From UBA11051 sp964390495 (GTDB lineage: Bacteria > Armatimonadota > Zipacnadia > Zipacnadales > UBA11051), in assembly GCA_964390495.1 (NCBI GenBank), contig CAYMIN010000009.1:62001-126000 (forward strand): 64,000 nt of DNA, in the 5' to 3' direction. Positions 20,101 to 28,343 of the stretch are shown in pieces. The first letter of the stretch is position 1. Every line of letters starts with the position of its first letter. The notes beneath the pieces were generated by a model, which was given only the letters and a program-made list of their open reading frames with translations, did not search any database and had not been told where the DNA came from. The position numbers and the translations under genes are program-made.

Positions 20101-20219
20101 GGCTTGTACATGGTGCGGGGTTGGGCAGATGCCACAGCGCTACTCAAAAACAGCACCGCTAGCCAGAGCCACACCACGTACGGAGACATAATGCCTTTCG
20201 AGATCTCGACTCCGTACAT
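17163..20219 (-). CDS. Secreted heparinase II/III-like polysaccharide lyase with zinc ribbon
   Basis: About 1018 residues from ATG 20219, chosen because a GGAGG sits seven bases upstream; the open frame continues to 20324. A signal peptide (MSPYVVWLWLAVLFLSSAVASA) follows a short basic lead. Residues 95-126 hold a CPAC/CSRC four-cysteine zinc ribbon. An alpha/alpha toroid follows (residues about 130-480), with SIGNQAGHS supplying likely catalytic N367 and H371. The heparinase II/III C-terminal signature GHRHRDILSISYYAFG begins at about residue 583, followed by a beta-sandwich to the end. Family members cleave uronic acid-containing polysaccharides by beta-elimination. Substrate unknown. It sits 153 bp downstream of a glycosidase-like gene on the same strand. 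Confidence 0.8.
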   Translation of the reverse strand: MYGVEISKGIMSPYVVWLWLAVLFLSSAVASAQPRTMYKPEDIENARRNLERYKWAQEIVKGWKSEVAVSMQHDRQFFQEFISDLSPGTWYGQNCPACVGKKSAMGQGWLFKWDVRHPDQVTCSRCGTVYPNAEYPETGVLECPRMGQSFTYYETPEERADPDQRGKHALRWLNRPEMTSFTGLIRMYKNHWAWQQALTLAKLYAVTGEITYAERAAWLVDRFAQVYPHYLYHDYVGSYADWPPAEVAANIGQNPPAGRFPKDVIRNAYGWDLYGQRDKFFSADGGAQPPEDAEFTLGRGGGAGRLEAHGGRDGGPLVHLTIAYDLIREARYPDGRRVVNDEMERRILDDLMQAGAVAEMHVPSIGNQAGHSVAFKAAAGIILERPDMVRHAMDLFSQVFDRCYHFDGFYYNTPGYTASSFARFGWVPDILCGYSDPPGYQPQQGPRLDNYNPFAAGRLRLALLGMVRMMGPGYVRPVIGDTKPGSKLSPDISERLLARLDTRYAALQEQIQGGSLAEHGTEYALWYRPADLQVESQAEVDVGLRTEWFPGWHVGILRGSRRANDTALYLVGNEQRWTLPSTGHRHRDILSISYYAFGEELASDRGYFSGSVQKTPDGRSGQHWVYSTKSHNLVVVDDGDQHVNPSGANLELFGVSPGVEVLQASGFNVYPQCEEYRRTVALIEAPEGQSYLVDFFRVKGGQTHHYSFNCNGSLVNLAPAQPPPQPIDAPRGQPHGYPWTPWNMWLDNTRAVTPQQPYTFTWQFHDVNLDLRLLNTEETVDRIIIADVPGWRQHRESVTGRPPLQQILAENRVSDPEAPLATQYAAVIVPYQGAEAPVIAARLLGNDHETGAIAVEVQFADRTDYIISTKDQQQRQYGPVSVTGQFAFVSVDADGRAFQAYLLNGTNLTCGELQINVPEPSTTLRVRSVSDRTYHLAEPLPPGLAVSGSYLLACGPEPRAELVEQWVSREMDPADVPRPQTGFEVETTTPDSITVRDYPVIACDEVTLLNSKWLRLEP

Positions 20220-20372
20220 CATCACACCTCCGCAAGATGGGGGGTGAAGTTGCCTCTCTCTGAAACGAGGGAAAGTCCCAGGGGGCAGACCAACCTGGTT
20301 GCCCCGCATACTGTCCGCTACCACACTCTGGCCGCAAATCCTCGCGGGAAAGCTGCTGCGTAGCCTGGAGGC

Positions 20373-23300
20373 TCACTCAGCGAAGGCCTCTACCTCCGCT
20401 ACCCACATAATATTGGGGCGGAAGGCCGGCCCGCCGCCGTGGTGCTGCAGGACGCGCAGGCGCTCAACCGTCACCGGCTCAAAACGGTGCACATTGAGGC
20501 GACGCTCCTGTCTTTGCTGCACCTCCGCCAGCTTCTGCCACTGGCCGGCTACGAAGGCCTCAATGTCATAATGACGCGAGGTACACAGGAAGCCCTTCTC
20601 CGGGGCCCAGAAGATATGCACCCGGCCCACTTGCGTGGGTTGCTGGAAGCTCATCTCAATCCAGTGTTCCCCCGGCTTGTCCTGCGAGGCCCAGGCCAGC
20701 TCAGACCAGTCGAGCTTCGCTTCATCGGGGTAGCCCCTGCCGTCAGTCAAGGGCCCGGGATTGTATTTGGTGCCGGCATTGCTGTCGGTGGTGACCGTGG
20801 CCTGATCGGTGGCCAGCAGATTGTGCTTGCGGCTGGGGTCCTCAACCACCCAGATGTCATCGAACCAGGCCGTTCCGGGTCGGTAACGAAGTAAGCAGTA
20901 AAAAGCAATGGACTTGATCGGCTCCAGCGGCTCAATCAGCGCCTCTGCGTATTCCCAATCATGAGTGCCCTGGGAAAATACGGCTCGGCGACCGTGGGCC
21001 GCGCCTCCACTTTGGTAGTACGCATCAGCATATAGCGAGTATTGGGCACCTCTGACATTCTCGGCGCGACTGAAGCCACGGATGATAACCGGGCTGCGAA
21101 CCCGCTGGTTCAATCCCAGGCCCTGCGAGGCTCCGGCAATACCTCCGGCGTCAAGGCTAGCGCGGATGGCCGCGGCGCCGGAGAGCTTGGTCTCGCGGTC
21201 AATGCTATAGCCGTGTTCGCCATAGTTGGCCCAATTCTGGGCCCCACCGTCGGCAATCTGCTCGAACCCCCAATTCCTGACGAGATTCGGCGCATCGCCC
21301 AGGAAGGTGAACTGCTGAGGCAGCACAACCGGTTCCTGGCCCGGCCCGCTAACCTCCACTGCGAAATCCACCGGGCCGGCATGGGCCTCCGGGCCGAAGG
21401 TGAGAGTGAAGGGGGTGGTCTTGACCTGCTGCGGCGCGAGAGTGATCGTGGCGGGCAGATCGGTAGTGGTGTTCTCTAGCTGGCGTGTGACGAGCTTCAG
21501 GGCCAGAGCCTCCACCGTGCGGTTGGTGGTGGTCAGCTCGAAGCTGTAGGTGTGATTGTCAGGAGATATACGAGCCAGTCGCAGACTTGCCAGATACGGG
21601 CCGACCAGGCTCGCCTGTTGCCGGGAATGTAGGCTGACCAACCGGCCCTGCCACTTGCCGGTGACCTGTGCCTGTAGCTCTAGGCTCTGCCCGACCGGCA
21701 GTTGCGGCGGGACGTGGATGGTGTTGTCATCATCCACCTGGCACTGCGCGACGCTAAGTTGGAACTTCGGGTCCTGCAGCGCAGTTCCCGGCAGATGGAA
21801 CTCGGCCTTCACTGCGCCGCCCGGCACCAGGGGAGTACTCAGCTCCAGCTCCAGCGGGCCGGCACCGGTCACGTGAGAGGTGGCCAGGTCCAAAAGCTGC
21901 TCGACATCGCGTATGTCACGTTGAATCCGGTCGGCCGCCGACGCCAGCTTCTCAGCAGAGACTAGCTTCTCGAGCGTGGCCAGCGGCTCGCGGGCCTGTT
22001 CGATGTGCGAGAGGGCCGCTTGCGGCTCTGCTGCAACTTCGGCCGCCGCGACGGCTTGCTTGATGGCCTCCAATTGCCGCGTGGCCTGCTCTTCCGTAGC
22101 CGGTGGCAACACCCCGTCCTCGAAGCCCGCATAGCGCAGCCGGTTGATACCGCTGTTCTCCAGGCCCAAGGACACCTGATCGAACCAGACCTTACCGGCA
22201 GCGCCGCCATACTTCAGTGTTATGTCAACCATCCAGATCGGGTAAGCGGTGACAAGGCGCTGACTTGCCTCCAGCCATTCGCCGGTGCCCGAGAAGGGGA
22301 TGGTGAAGCTGTCCTCACCGGCCTCTCGACCGCGGGTAGCAACCTCGACGACGCACTTGGCGCGGTCCTCTGCGCTTACGCCCTCGAAACGCGCATGGGC
22401 GGTGACGATTAGAGCCGCCGGGTCGAAGGCCACGCGCGGAATCGTCTGGGTAGCGCCGCTGGGCTTGTCGCCGCCCTCGCAGCGGATACTGGCGGCACCC
22501 TCCAGGGCCACGGCATGATCAATTGCGTATCCGCCCTCCAGCGGCTGCCACCAGGTGAAGTGCTCCTGCTGGGCGATCTCACGGGCATAGACTTGCCGTG
22601 CCTCGATGATTGCCGCAGCGCGTTGCAGGCGAGCCTGGGCCATCTGCCAGGGCTGGGCGATCCGTACCACCGCCAGGTCAGAGGCAGGCACCTTTAGCGG
22701 AATTACGACGCGATTACCTTCGCGCTCACCGGTTAGGCGCTGGTGGCGAACCTCCTCATGGTATTCGAGTGGTGCTTGCTCAAATCCTAGTTGCCCGCCG
22801 GCCAAGACCAAAGCACCCTCATAATCAGCCACGGTATCGTTGAGCAGCGTGATGAAGAGCTGCCCCTCATCCAGGTGCCCAAAGCGCTGCAGCGTGAGCG
22901 GGCCATCGGCTTGAGCCCGGGTCACCGGTTCCCAACCCGCCGCAGCCAGGTCCTGAGCCAGCGGCAGGTACTTGCGGAATAGGGCGCGATCACGATTGTA
23001 CCACTCCGGGTGGTACCAGTAGCTGGTACCGGGGTTGCTCCGGCTGGGCGTGATGTCGAACATGCCCGGCATGTGGCCAAACGCCACCAGGCGTTTCATG
23101 TAGGTCTCTACGTCAACGAGCGTGTAGCGGTCGAAATCGCCCTTGAGCAAGGTGCAGAAGGGCTTCTGATAGCAGACAGCGCGGCAGTACGCCAAGGTCT
23201 CCAAGGGAATGTGCAGGCCGGTCTCGGCGCCCACAACGTCCACCGTGTAGGAGTACCACGCATAGTCATCCATCGCCGAGTTGTTGACCATGGTCAGGCC

Positions 23301-24665
23301 CTCATCCGGGCGCAACTTCCCGACGTCCTGATAGACCTTCTCCGCCCACTCAATCGAGGTAAACAGATTAAGCAGCCCAACCTGCTTGGCCGCGGCATCA
23401 TATATCGGCGGGAACTCAGCAACCGCCAGGTGCTCGCGCCGGTAGTTGATCCCGCCGGCCAGCCCGTCATAGTACACACCGGTTGTGGCACCTTCCATAT
23501 ACCTGGCGATGACGGCGTCGTGGTAGCTGGACAGCGGCAGGTCGGGGTCCATATTGCCCTGGCCGGTAATGCCGCCGCTATATGGCCGGATCACCGGCTG
23601 GCGTTCGGCGTCATAGACCACCGACTTGCGTATCCGCTCCAGCCCCTTGCCCCCATAGTGTGAATAATGTACCTCGGCCAGCTCGATCAATTCATCGAGT
23701 GACGCCCCTTCAGGAGCCTTGCGCGCCGTCGCATGGAAGGCCGAGGGGAACATATACACCAAGGGATCAGCCCCCAGAGCCTTGGAGAAAGCGCCATCTC
23801 GGGGGCTCTCGTGAAACTGTATCCCGAACTCGTTGGCGTCCTTGAGGTTGCGCATATTACCAAACGGCATCCACATGCCTTGACGTTTGGCGCGGTTGCG
23901 GAAGGCCTCCGGGAACAACTCGTAATACCGGGCCAGAGCGCCGCGCATACCGAAACTGCCGTCAAAAGTGAACAGCACAAGGTGGAAGGTAACCTGCTGT
24001 GGGTACTGATAGGCAGGTGAAAGCCCGGTCTCGCACTCAACGCTCAGAGCCTCGACGCTGCTGTCGTAGGCGAACCGCGCCACCGAGGGCTTATCGGGCT
24101 GTCTGCCAACAGCCAGCCCTATACTCCCTCGCGTCACGCAACCGAAGAACCACGGAGAGAACTCACCGGCGCCCGCTATCGGCGTTTCCGGCTCGTAGGG
24201 CAAGCTCGGGAAGGCACGGATTCCCCGCACCGTGCGGTACAGCCCGTCTGCCTCGACCGCTCGGCTGGTGTCGAGTGAATCCCACCACCTCAGACCCTCT
24301 GCCTTCATCGGCATGACCAGCCGCACCGCCGCACCGCGGTCGCGACCGGTGGTATCCTTCAGCGTCACGACCACCCCTATCGCGTCCGAAGCCAGCGGCG
24401 TAAAGGCGGCGCTAACGGTCAGGCCGAGTTGCCCGGCTTCACCGGAAAACTCCAGCCTCCCCTCCTTACTACTGACCGGGCCGATGACGGGGACCCACAC
24501 CTCGGGCTTATCCAAGTCGGCGGCAAACCAGCCGCCCCCGTCGCCGATGGTCCCCTTCTGTGCGTCCCAGTCGAGGCTGATACCGCGCCCCAGCTCGATG
24601 GTGGCAGCCATCAGTGGACTAATCAACAGCAACGACAGTGCGAGAACTAGGCCAATCCTGCGCAT
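20373..24665 (-). CDS. Large secreted multidomain glycosidase-like protein with C-terminal F5/8-type domain
   Basis: 1430 residues from ATG 24665 (GGAGG seven bases upstream; the open frame runs on to 24788). A signal peptide MRRIGLVLALSLLLISPLMA is clear. Residues about 20-270 look like a beta-rich lectin-like domain. Residues 290-640 resemble a glycosidase barrel, with GVYYDGLAGGINYRREH and YAWYSYTVDVVGAETGLH as candidate acidic active-site segments. A helical coiled-coil-like stretch (about 870-930) leads to beta domains. A carbohydrate-binding-like module follows (GTAWFDDIWVVED), then a C-terminal discoidin (F5/8 type C)-like domain (about 1290-1430, HWIEMSFQQPTQVGRVHIFW). No exact glycoside hydrolase family could be named. 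Likely acts outside the cell on a complex glycan. Confidence 0.65.
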   Translation of the reverse strand: MRRIGLVLALSLLLISPLMAATIELGRGISLDWDAQKGTIGDGGGWFAADLDKPEVWVPVIGPVSSKEGRLEFSGEAGQLGLTVSAAFTPLASDAIGVVVTLKDTTGRDRGAAVRLVMPMKAEGLRWWDSLDTSRAVEADGLYRTVRGIRAFPSLPYEPETPIAGAGEFSPWFFGCVTRGSIGLAVGRQPDKPSVARFAYDSSVEALSVECETGLSPAYQYPQQVTFHLVLFTFDGSFGMRGALARYYELFPEAFRNRAKRQGMWMPFGNMRNLKDANEFGIQFHESPRDGAFSKALGADPLVYMFPSAFHATARKAPEGASLDELIELAEVHYSHYGGKGLERIRKSVVYDAERQPVIRPYSGGITGQGNMDPDLPLSSYHDAVIARYMEGATTGVYYDGLAGGINYRREHLAVAEFPPIYDAAAKQVGLLNLFTSIEWAEKVYQDVGKLRPDEGLTMVNNSAMDDYAWYSYTVDVVGAETGLHIPLETLAYCRAVCYQKPFCTLLKGDFDRYTLVDVETYMKRLVAFGHMPGMFDITPSRSNPGTSYWYHPEWYNRDRALFRKYLPLAQDLAAAGWEPVTRAQADGPLTLQRFGHLDEGQLFITLLNDTVADYEGALVLAGGQLGFEQAPLEYHEEVRHQRLTGEREGNRVVIPLKVPASDLAVVRIAQPWQMAQARLQRAAAIIEARQVYAREIAQQEHFTWWQPLEGGYAIDHAVALEGAASIRCEGGDKPSGATQTIPRVAFDPAALIVTAHARFEGVSAEDRAKCVVEVATRGREAGEDSFTIPFSGTGEWLEASQRLVTAYPIWMVDITLKYGGAAGKVWFDQVSLGLENSGINRLRYAGFEDGVLPPATEEQATRQLEAIKQAVAAAEVAAEPQAALSHIEQAREPLATLEKLVSAEKLASAADRIQRDIRDVEQLLDLATSHVTGAGPLELELSTPLVPGGAVKAEFHLPGTALQDPKFQLSVAQCQVDDDNTIHVPPQLPVGQSLELQAQVTGKWQGRLVSLHSRQQASLVGPYLASLRLARISPDNHTYSFELTTTNRTVEALALKLVTRQLENTTTDLPATITLAPQQVKTTPFTLTFGPEAHAGPVDFAVEVSGPGQEPVVLPQQFTFLGDAPNLVRNWGFEQIADGGAQNWANYGEHGYSIDRETKLSGAAAIRASLDAGGIAGASQGLGLNQRVRSPVIIRGFSRAENVRGAQYSLYADAYYQSGGAAHGRRAVFSQGTHDWEYAEALIEPLEPIKSIAFYCLLRYRPGTAWFDDIWVVEDPSRKHNLLATDQATVTTDSNAGTKYNPGPLTDGRGYPDEAKLDWSELAWASQDKPGEHWIEMSFQQPTQVGRVHIFWAPEKGFLCTSRHYDIEAFVAGQWQKLAEVQQRQERRLNVHRFEPVTVERLRVLQHHGGGPAFRPNIMWVAEVEAFAE

Positions 24666-24885
24666 GGGCTTACCTCCGGGAGACGAGTGGTACTGCGATG
24701 TGAACGGGCCCGCTATGACCACGGGCAATCCGCCTTTCCAATCCGGCCGGCGGCACCTGCACAACCGCTTGCGGCCAGTTGGGGACATACGAAGGAAATG
24801 CTAGTATTGCGCCACAGATGAATCACTCTTAGCCGCACCAAAAATGCAACTGGTCAGGTTTCTCTATGAGCCGCTGGGCTGGAAA

Positions 24886-25638
24886 TCACATGTAATCGCT
24901 TGAGACGGGGCCTTCCTTGTAGTAATAGACATCTGCCGGCCACACCTGCGGCTGTACCGCACACGTAAAGTCTATCCGCGGATCGTCCTGCAGCTTGTGC
25001 CACTTGGCGTGTCCGTCGGCGTAGGTAAGGTTGCCCCCGCCCTGATGCCGTGCCGGGATAAAGCCGCTCCAGATATAGTGAGGTGGCGATATGCTGGCAC
25101 CATCGGGCTGGGGACCATAGACGACATATGAATTGTTCGTTGGGTAAGCGGCGCTGGTGTGGCTCCAGTCGGAGTCGGCAAAAAGCATGGTGTTGGCGGG
25201 GAACTGCACCTCGGCCATCTTATAGGAGGTCTGTGAGCCGCTAGTGAGCGTTCTGCACAGAGCAGAATTGCACCCGTAGTGCTGCGAGTCGTAGTTCCCG
25301 CGGATATCGTACCCCGCCTCGCAAGTGGCCACGTCATAGTTCTTGATGTAGGGCTGCAGCAGCATGTACCAGCGACTGGTGGTACTGGTGTAGGCCTCGC
25401 CAGTCCAACTCCGCCACAGCGCCGGGGCAGTGGTATATGAGGGCACAATCGTCTCATCGTAGTCCTGTGCATACATCATCGCGCCCAGGCCGAGCTGCTT
25501 GAGATTGCTCAGACAAGTCGCTGCCAGCGCCTTGTCGCGGGCCTGAGTGAAAACGGGGAAGAGAATTGCTGCCAGGATCGCTATAATCGCAATCACCACC
25601 AGCAACTCAATTAGTGTGAAGCCTTTTTGGGGACTCAT
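24886..25638 (-). CDS. Type II secretion/pilus-like pseudopilin, DUF1559 (H-X9-DG type)
   Basis: 250 residues. The prepilin signature KGFTLIELLVVIAIIAILAA is near perfect: cleavage by a type IV prepilin peptidase after G, with methylated F and the E at +5. A hydrophobic helix is followed by an extracytoplasmic domain ending with the H-x9-DG motif (HQGGGNLTYADGH) of the DUF1559 family, abundant in Planctomycetota, Lentisphaerota and Armatimonadota. Cysteines at four places may form disulfides. A ribosome binding site AAAGGAGG precedes ATG 25638. It is followed 87 bp upstream by a paralogue in the same orientation. Function of these pseudopilins is unknown; a role in surface assembly or secretion is likely. 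Confidence 0.88.
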   Translation of the reverse strand: MSPQKGFTLIELLVVIAIIAILAAILFPVFTQARDKALAATCLSNLKQLGLGAMMYAQDYDETIVPSYTTAPALWRSWTGEAYTSTTSRWYMLLQPYIKNYDVATCEAGYDIRGNYDSQHYGCNSALCRTLTSGSQTSYKMAEVQFPANTMLFADSDWSHTSAAYPTNNSYVVYGPQPDGASISPPHYIWSGFIPARHQGGGNLTYADGHAKWHKLQDDPRIDFTCAVQPQVWPADVYYYKEGPVSSDYM

Positions 25639-25725
25639 CTTAAGCGGCCTCCTTTACGCTCTAAGCATACAACGATCCGCTACCGCTGATCCATGTATCA
25701 TAACAGCAGCACTAATCCGTCCGGC

Positions 25726-26397
25726 TCACCACCCAACTTTGACGCCGGTCGGGATCAATGTCGGCTGCACCGGACAACGCGTCGCGCATCCCGGGTCCTC
25801 TTCCAGCTTGTACCACTTGGCGTGTCCGTCAACGAACCCGATGTTGCCTCCCTCATTGTGGCGCGCCGGGATGAAGCCGGCAAAGCGCCAGGAACCACTA
25901 CTACGGATGCCATAGGAAACCGAATACGGCCTCACGGAGGTATCATGGCACCAGTCCGAATCGGCAAGCAGCAAGGTTTCGGCCGGGTTCTTCACCCTCT
26001 GTATCACATTGCGGCCATTGAGTACCGAGGCGACTCCCGGGTCGGTCTTGCTGTAACACAGCCCGTAGTCACAGCCGATGCCGCCGCGGCTGTGCGCGCC
26101 GTTCTTGCTGTAGGCACTGGGACAGTGGAAGATCTGGGCGTTCTTGACGTAGGGCTGAACGTTCTGGTACCAGTAGCGGGTAGGACCCGTGGTGTAGGCC
26201 AGCGGCAACCTGCGATTGTAGTCCTCGGTGTACATCAAGACGGCTGAGACCAGTTGCTTGACATTACTCAGGCAGCTCGATTGCCTCGCCTTCTCCCGCG
26301 CACGGGCGAAGACAGGGAAGAGAATCGCCGCCAGGATCGCTATAATCGCGATCACCACGAGCAATTCGATGAGCGTAAAACCCTTTCTACTGCGCAT
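25726..26397 (-). CDS. Type II secretion/pilus-like pseudopilin, DUF1559 (second copy)
   Basis: 223 residues, paralogous to the neighbouring pseudopilin. It has the same KGFTLIELLVVIAIIAILAA cleavage and methylation motif, an LSNVKQLVSAVLMYTEDYN segment after the helix, and the H-x9-DG motif HNEGGNIGFVDGH near the C-terminus. The two copies share this frame but differ in the central domain, so they are diverged duplicates rather than a recent tandem copy. AAGGAG lies ten bases before ATG 26397, and a good promoter lies 90 bp further upstream. Likely first gene of a two-gene unit. Confidence 0.88.
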   Translation of the reverse strand: MRSRKGFTLIELLVVIAIIAILAAILFPVFARAREKARQSSCLSNVKQLVSAVLMYTEDYNRRLPLAYTTGPTRYWYQNVQPYVKNAQIFHCPSAYSKNGAHSRGGIGCDYGLCYSKTDPGVASVLNGRNVIQRVKNPAETLLLADSDWCHDTSVRPYSVSYGIRSSGSWRFAGFIPARHNEGGNIGFVDGHAKWYKLEEDPGCATRCPVQPTLIPTGVKVGW

Positions 26398-26486
26398 GTC
26401 GCGTCATCTCCTTCCGGTCTGTACCCGCCATACATCTCGCTGCTGCGACCGCCCAACCTCGTGCTTGCAGACCAGCATATGCTGCT

Positions 26487-26516
26487 GTTATACTACATGC
26501 CGCTGTTGATTGTCAA
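26487..26516 (-). promoter_or_regulatory. Sigma70-like promoter for the pseudopilin pair
   Basis: Minus strand TTGACA (26516-26511), 18-bp spacer, TATAAC (26492-26487). The -35 is perfect and the -10 matches five of six. Predicted start near 26480, giving a leader of about 83 nt before the pseudopilin ATG at 26397. Confidence 0.65.
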
Positions 26517-26600
26517 AGGCTACCAGAATACCAAACACTAACTAGCTGCAAGCCGCGCTCGGACAACACCATTGGCAGTCACCCGACGCCGGCTACGTGG

Positions 26601-28055
26601 CTATTCCCAGAGCCCGTTCAGTAGCCGCAGGGTGTGTTCCACCAGTTGCTGGCCGCCTTCGGGGCCGACCTCGTTGCAATACGCACCGGCCCCATAGCTA
26701 CCTCCGGCGACTGCGCGCGCTGTGGGCAGATAGGTGCCCGTGTGCTCGCCGCCGCCGGCCAACTGCACCACGAAGGTCTGCTGCGCCGGACTCCGCGCCT
26801 CAATCCTCAGCCCATAGTCGAGATATAGCTCGAAGCGGTTGGTGGCGAAGGCCACGTCGCCCAGGCGGATGGCATGGACCTCCTCCATCAAGTGCGGCTC
26901 CGTCTGTTGGCTCTCGTACCGCCGTATCACGCGCTGGCAGCGGTTAATCCACACGTGACGCACCGAGGCGGCACGGTCGTCAGCAGGCACCTCCGCCTCG
27001 GCTCGCGCCAGGTCCTCACGGGCTGTCGCCAGTTCCTGGTCAGTCACCATCCAGCGCGCCACCGGCACATTTTCCATAACATGCCGCAGCACCAGGCGCT
27101 CGTGCGGCTCCTTGTGCGCCAGCGGTAGGACGTCGTCAACAGCATCGGCGATCCGGCGGCCCAGCTCCTGCCGCCGGCTTGTCCCCCGCAGCTTCAGCAT
27201 CCGCTCCTCCTCCGCCTTGTGCAACAGCGGGTGGGGCGACTGGTCCCCCGCTGCGCTGGCCTGCGTCAGGACGAACAGGCTGTCACCGTGCCGGCTTCGC
27301 AATTCCGTCCGCACATCATGCCAGAAATCGGCTGATACGTAGTACGCCGATTCCACCTCCTGAGACGGACAGGCCAGATTTACCACCACGCCGGTCAGCT
27401 CGCCGGCCTCGTCCCAGCTAAACAGCAGGTCCACACCGTGGTCCTCATAGCCCTCGATGTGACTGAAATCGGGATCGTCGGTGTTGCCATACATCTTGCT
27501 GACGCCATCGGCGCCACGAGCCAGAGCCTGTTTTTCTCCCTCCCGCTCGCCGTAGCGGCTGAAGTAACTGACGCGCCGATTGTGGCCCACCACCGCATGG
27601 CCGAAGCCCCACCCGACACTGCCCGGCTTGCGCTCACGCCAGGCCTCCGCGACGGCCTCCGCCACGCGCTCCACAAACAGGTCCGCGTACTCCGTCGCCG
27701 ACATCTCCCCCTCCACCTGAGGTGGAAAAGTGCCTTCCACAATCCACGGCGAGGTGTGGGTATGCGTGGCACTGAGCACCACCTTTTCCGGCGGCAGCTC
27801 CGGCACCCGCTGCCGTACTGCCTCCCGGCAACGTTGGCAAATCGGCGCCGGGATGGTGCAGCGGTCACACGATACCAATACTGCGCAGTCGCCCGCTTCA
27901 CCCTCTGACAGCGCCAGCGCCGTCACCACCAGCGGATCGTGGACCTCCGTGGCGACCCGCGCATGGAACTGCCCGTACAACACCGTCGGCAGGCGGGGCG
28001 TAACATCCCGCTCGGCCCAGCCCACCAGTATCCGTTCGCTCGTATCAGAACCCAC
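26601..28055 (-). CDS. Neutral/alkaline ceramidase N-terminal-like hydrolase
   Basis: 484 residues, beginning with VGWAERDVTPRLP, the start typical of the neutral ceramidase N-terminal domain (family pattern GxGxxDITP). The zinc-ligand motif reads SATHTHTSPW, and VVGHNRRVSY corresponds to the family's VNRR segment. It is shorter than true neutral ceramidases and has neither the C-terminal Ig-like domain nor an obvious signal peptide. This resembles the many uncharacterised homologues in Planctomycetota-like genomes. It could hydrolyse an amide bond in a sphingolipid or another substrate. GTG 28055 is nine bases after GGAGG. It is divergent from the beta-propeller gene across 288 bp. Confidence 0.75.
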   Translation of the reverse strand: MGSDTSERILVGWAERDVTPRLPTVLYGQFHARVATEVHDPLVVTALALSEGEAGDCAVLVSCDRCTIPAPICQRCREAVRQRVPELPPEKVVLSATHTHTSPWIVEGTFPPQVEGEMSATEYADLFVERVAEAVAEAWRERKPGSVGWGFGHAVVGHNRRVSYFSRYGEREGEKQALARGADGVSKMYGNTDDPDFSHIEGYEDHGVDLLFSWDEAGELTGVVVNLACPSQEVESAYYVSADFWHDVRTELRSRHGDSLFVLTQASAAGDQSPHPLLHKAEEERMLKLRGTSRRQELGRRIADAVDDVLPLAHKEPHERLVLRHVMENVPVARWMVTDQELATAREDLARAEAEVPADDRAASVRHVWINRCQRVIRRYESQQTEPHLMEEVHAIRLGDVAFATNRFELYLDYGLRIEARSPAQQTFVVQLAGGGEHTGTYLPTARAVAGGSYGAGAYCNEVGPEGGQQLVEHTLRLLNGLWE

Positions 28056-28343
28056 AGCATCATGCCTCCTTCACAGTAAGAAACCTCACCGCAAGAGGTT
28101 CTCCCCCGCCACGCCAATCCCTGCTTGGCTGGCAGAATCGCGCTGCAGTTACTTCGTCGCAACTGACAACGGCCTTCCCCGAACCAGAGCCTTGCCTCCG
28201 GTTACCGGTAAGCGACCGGCCTCATATCGCTCCCTCCAGAAGGGCTTAGGCCTCTGGGCGGAGAACTCCTCCCTACAGACGGTAGAATCGGGAGCCAATG
28301 CTGGGGATGGCGAATGTGCAGGAATATCAGGAGGCGATGTTCG
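28056..28343. other. Divergent intergenic region, no gene seen
   Basis: 288 bp between the ceramidase-like gene (minus) and the beta-propeller gene (plus). It contains both ribosome binding sites (GGAGG near each start) and must hold promoters for both directions, but no convincing -35/-10 pair was found. Open frames across it are short and show no recognisable family. Confidence 0.5.
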
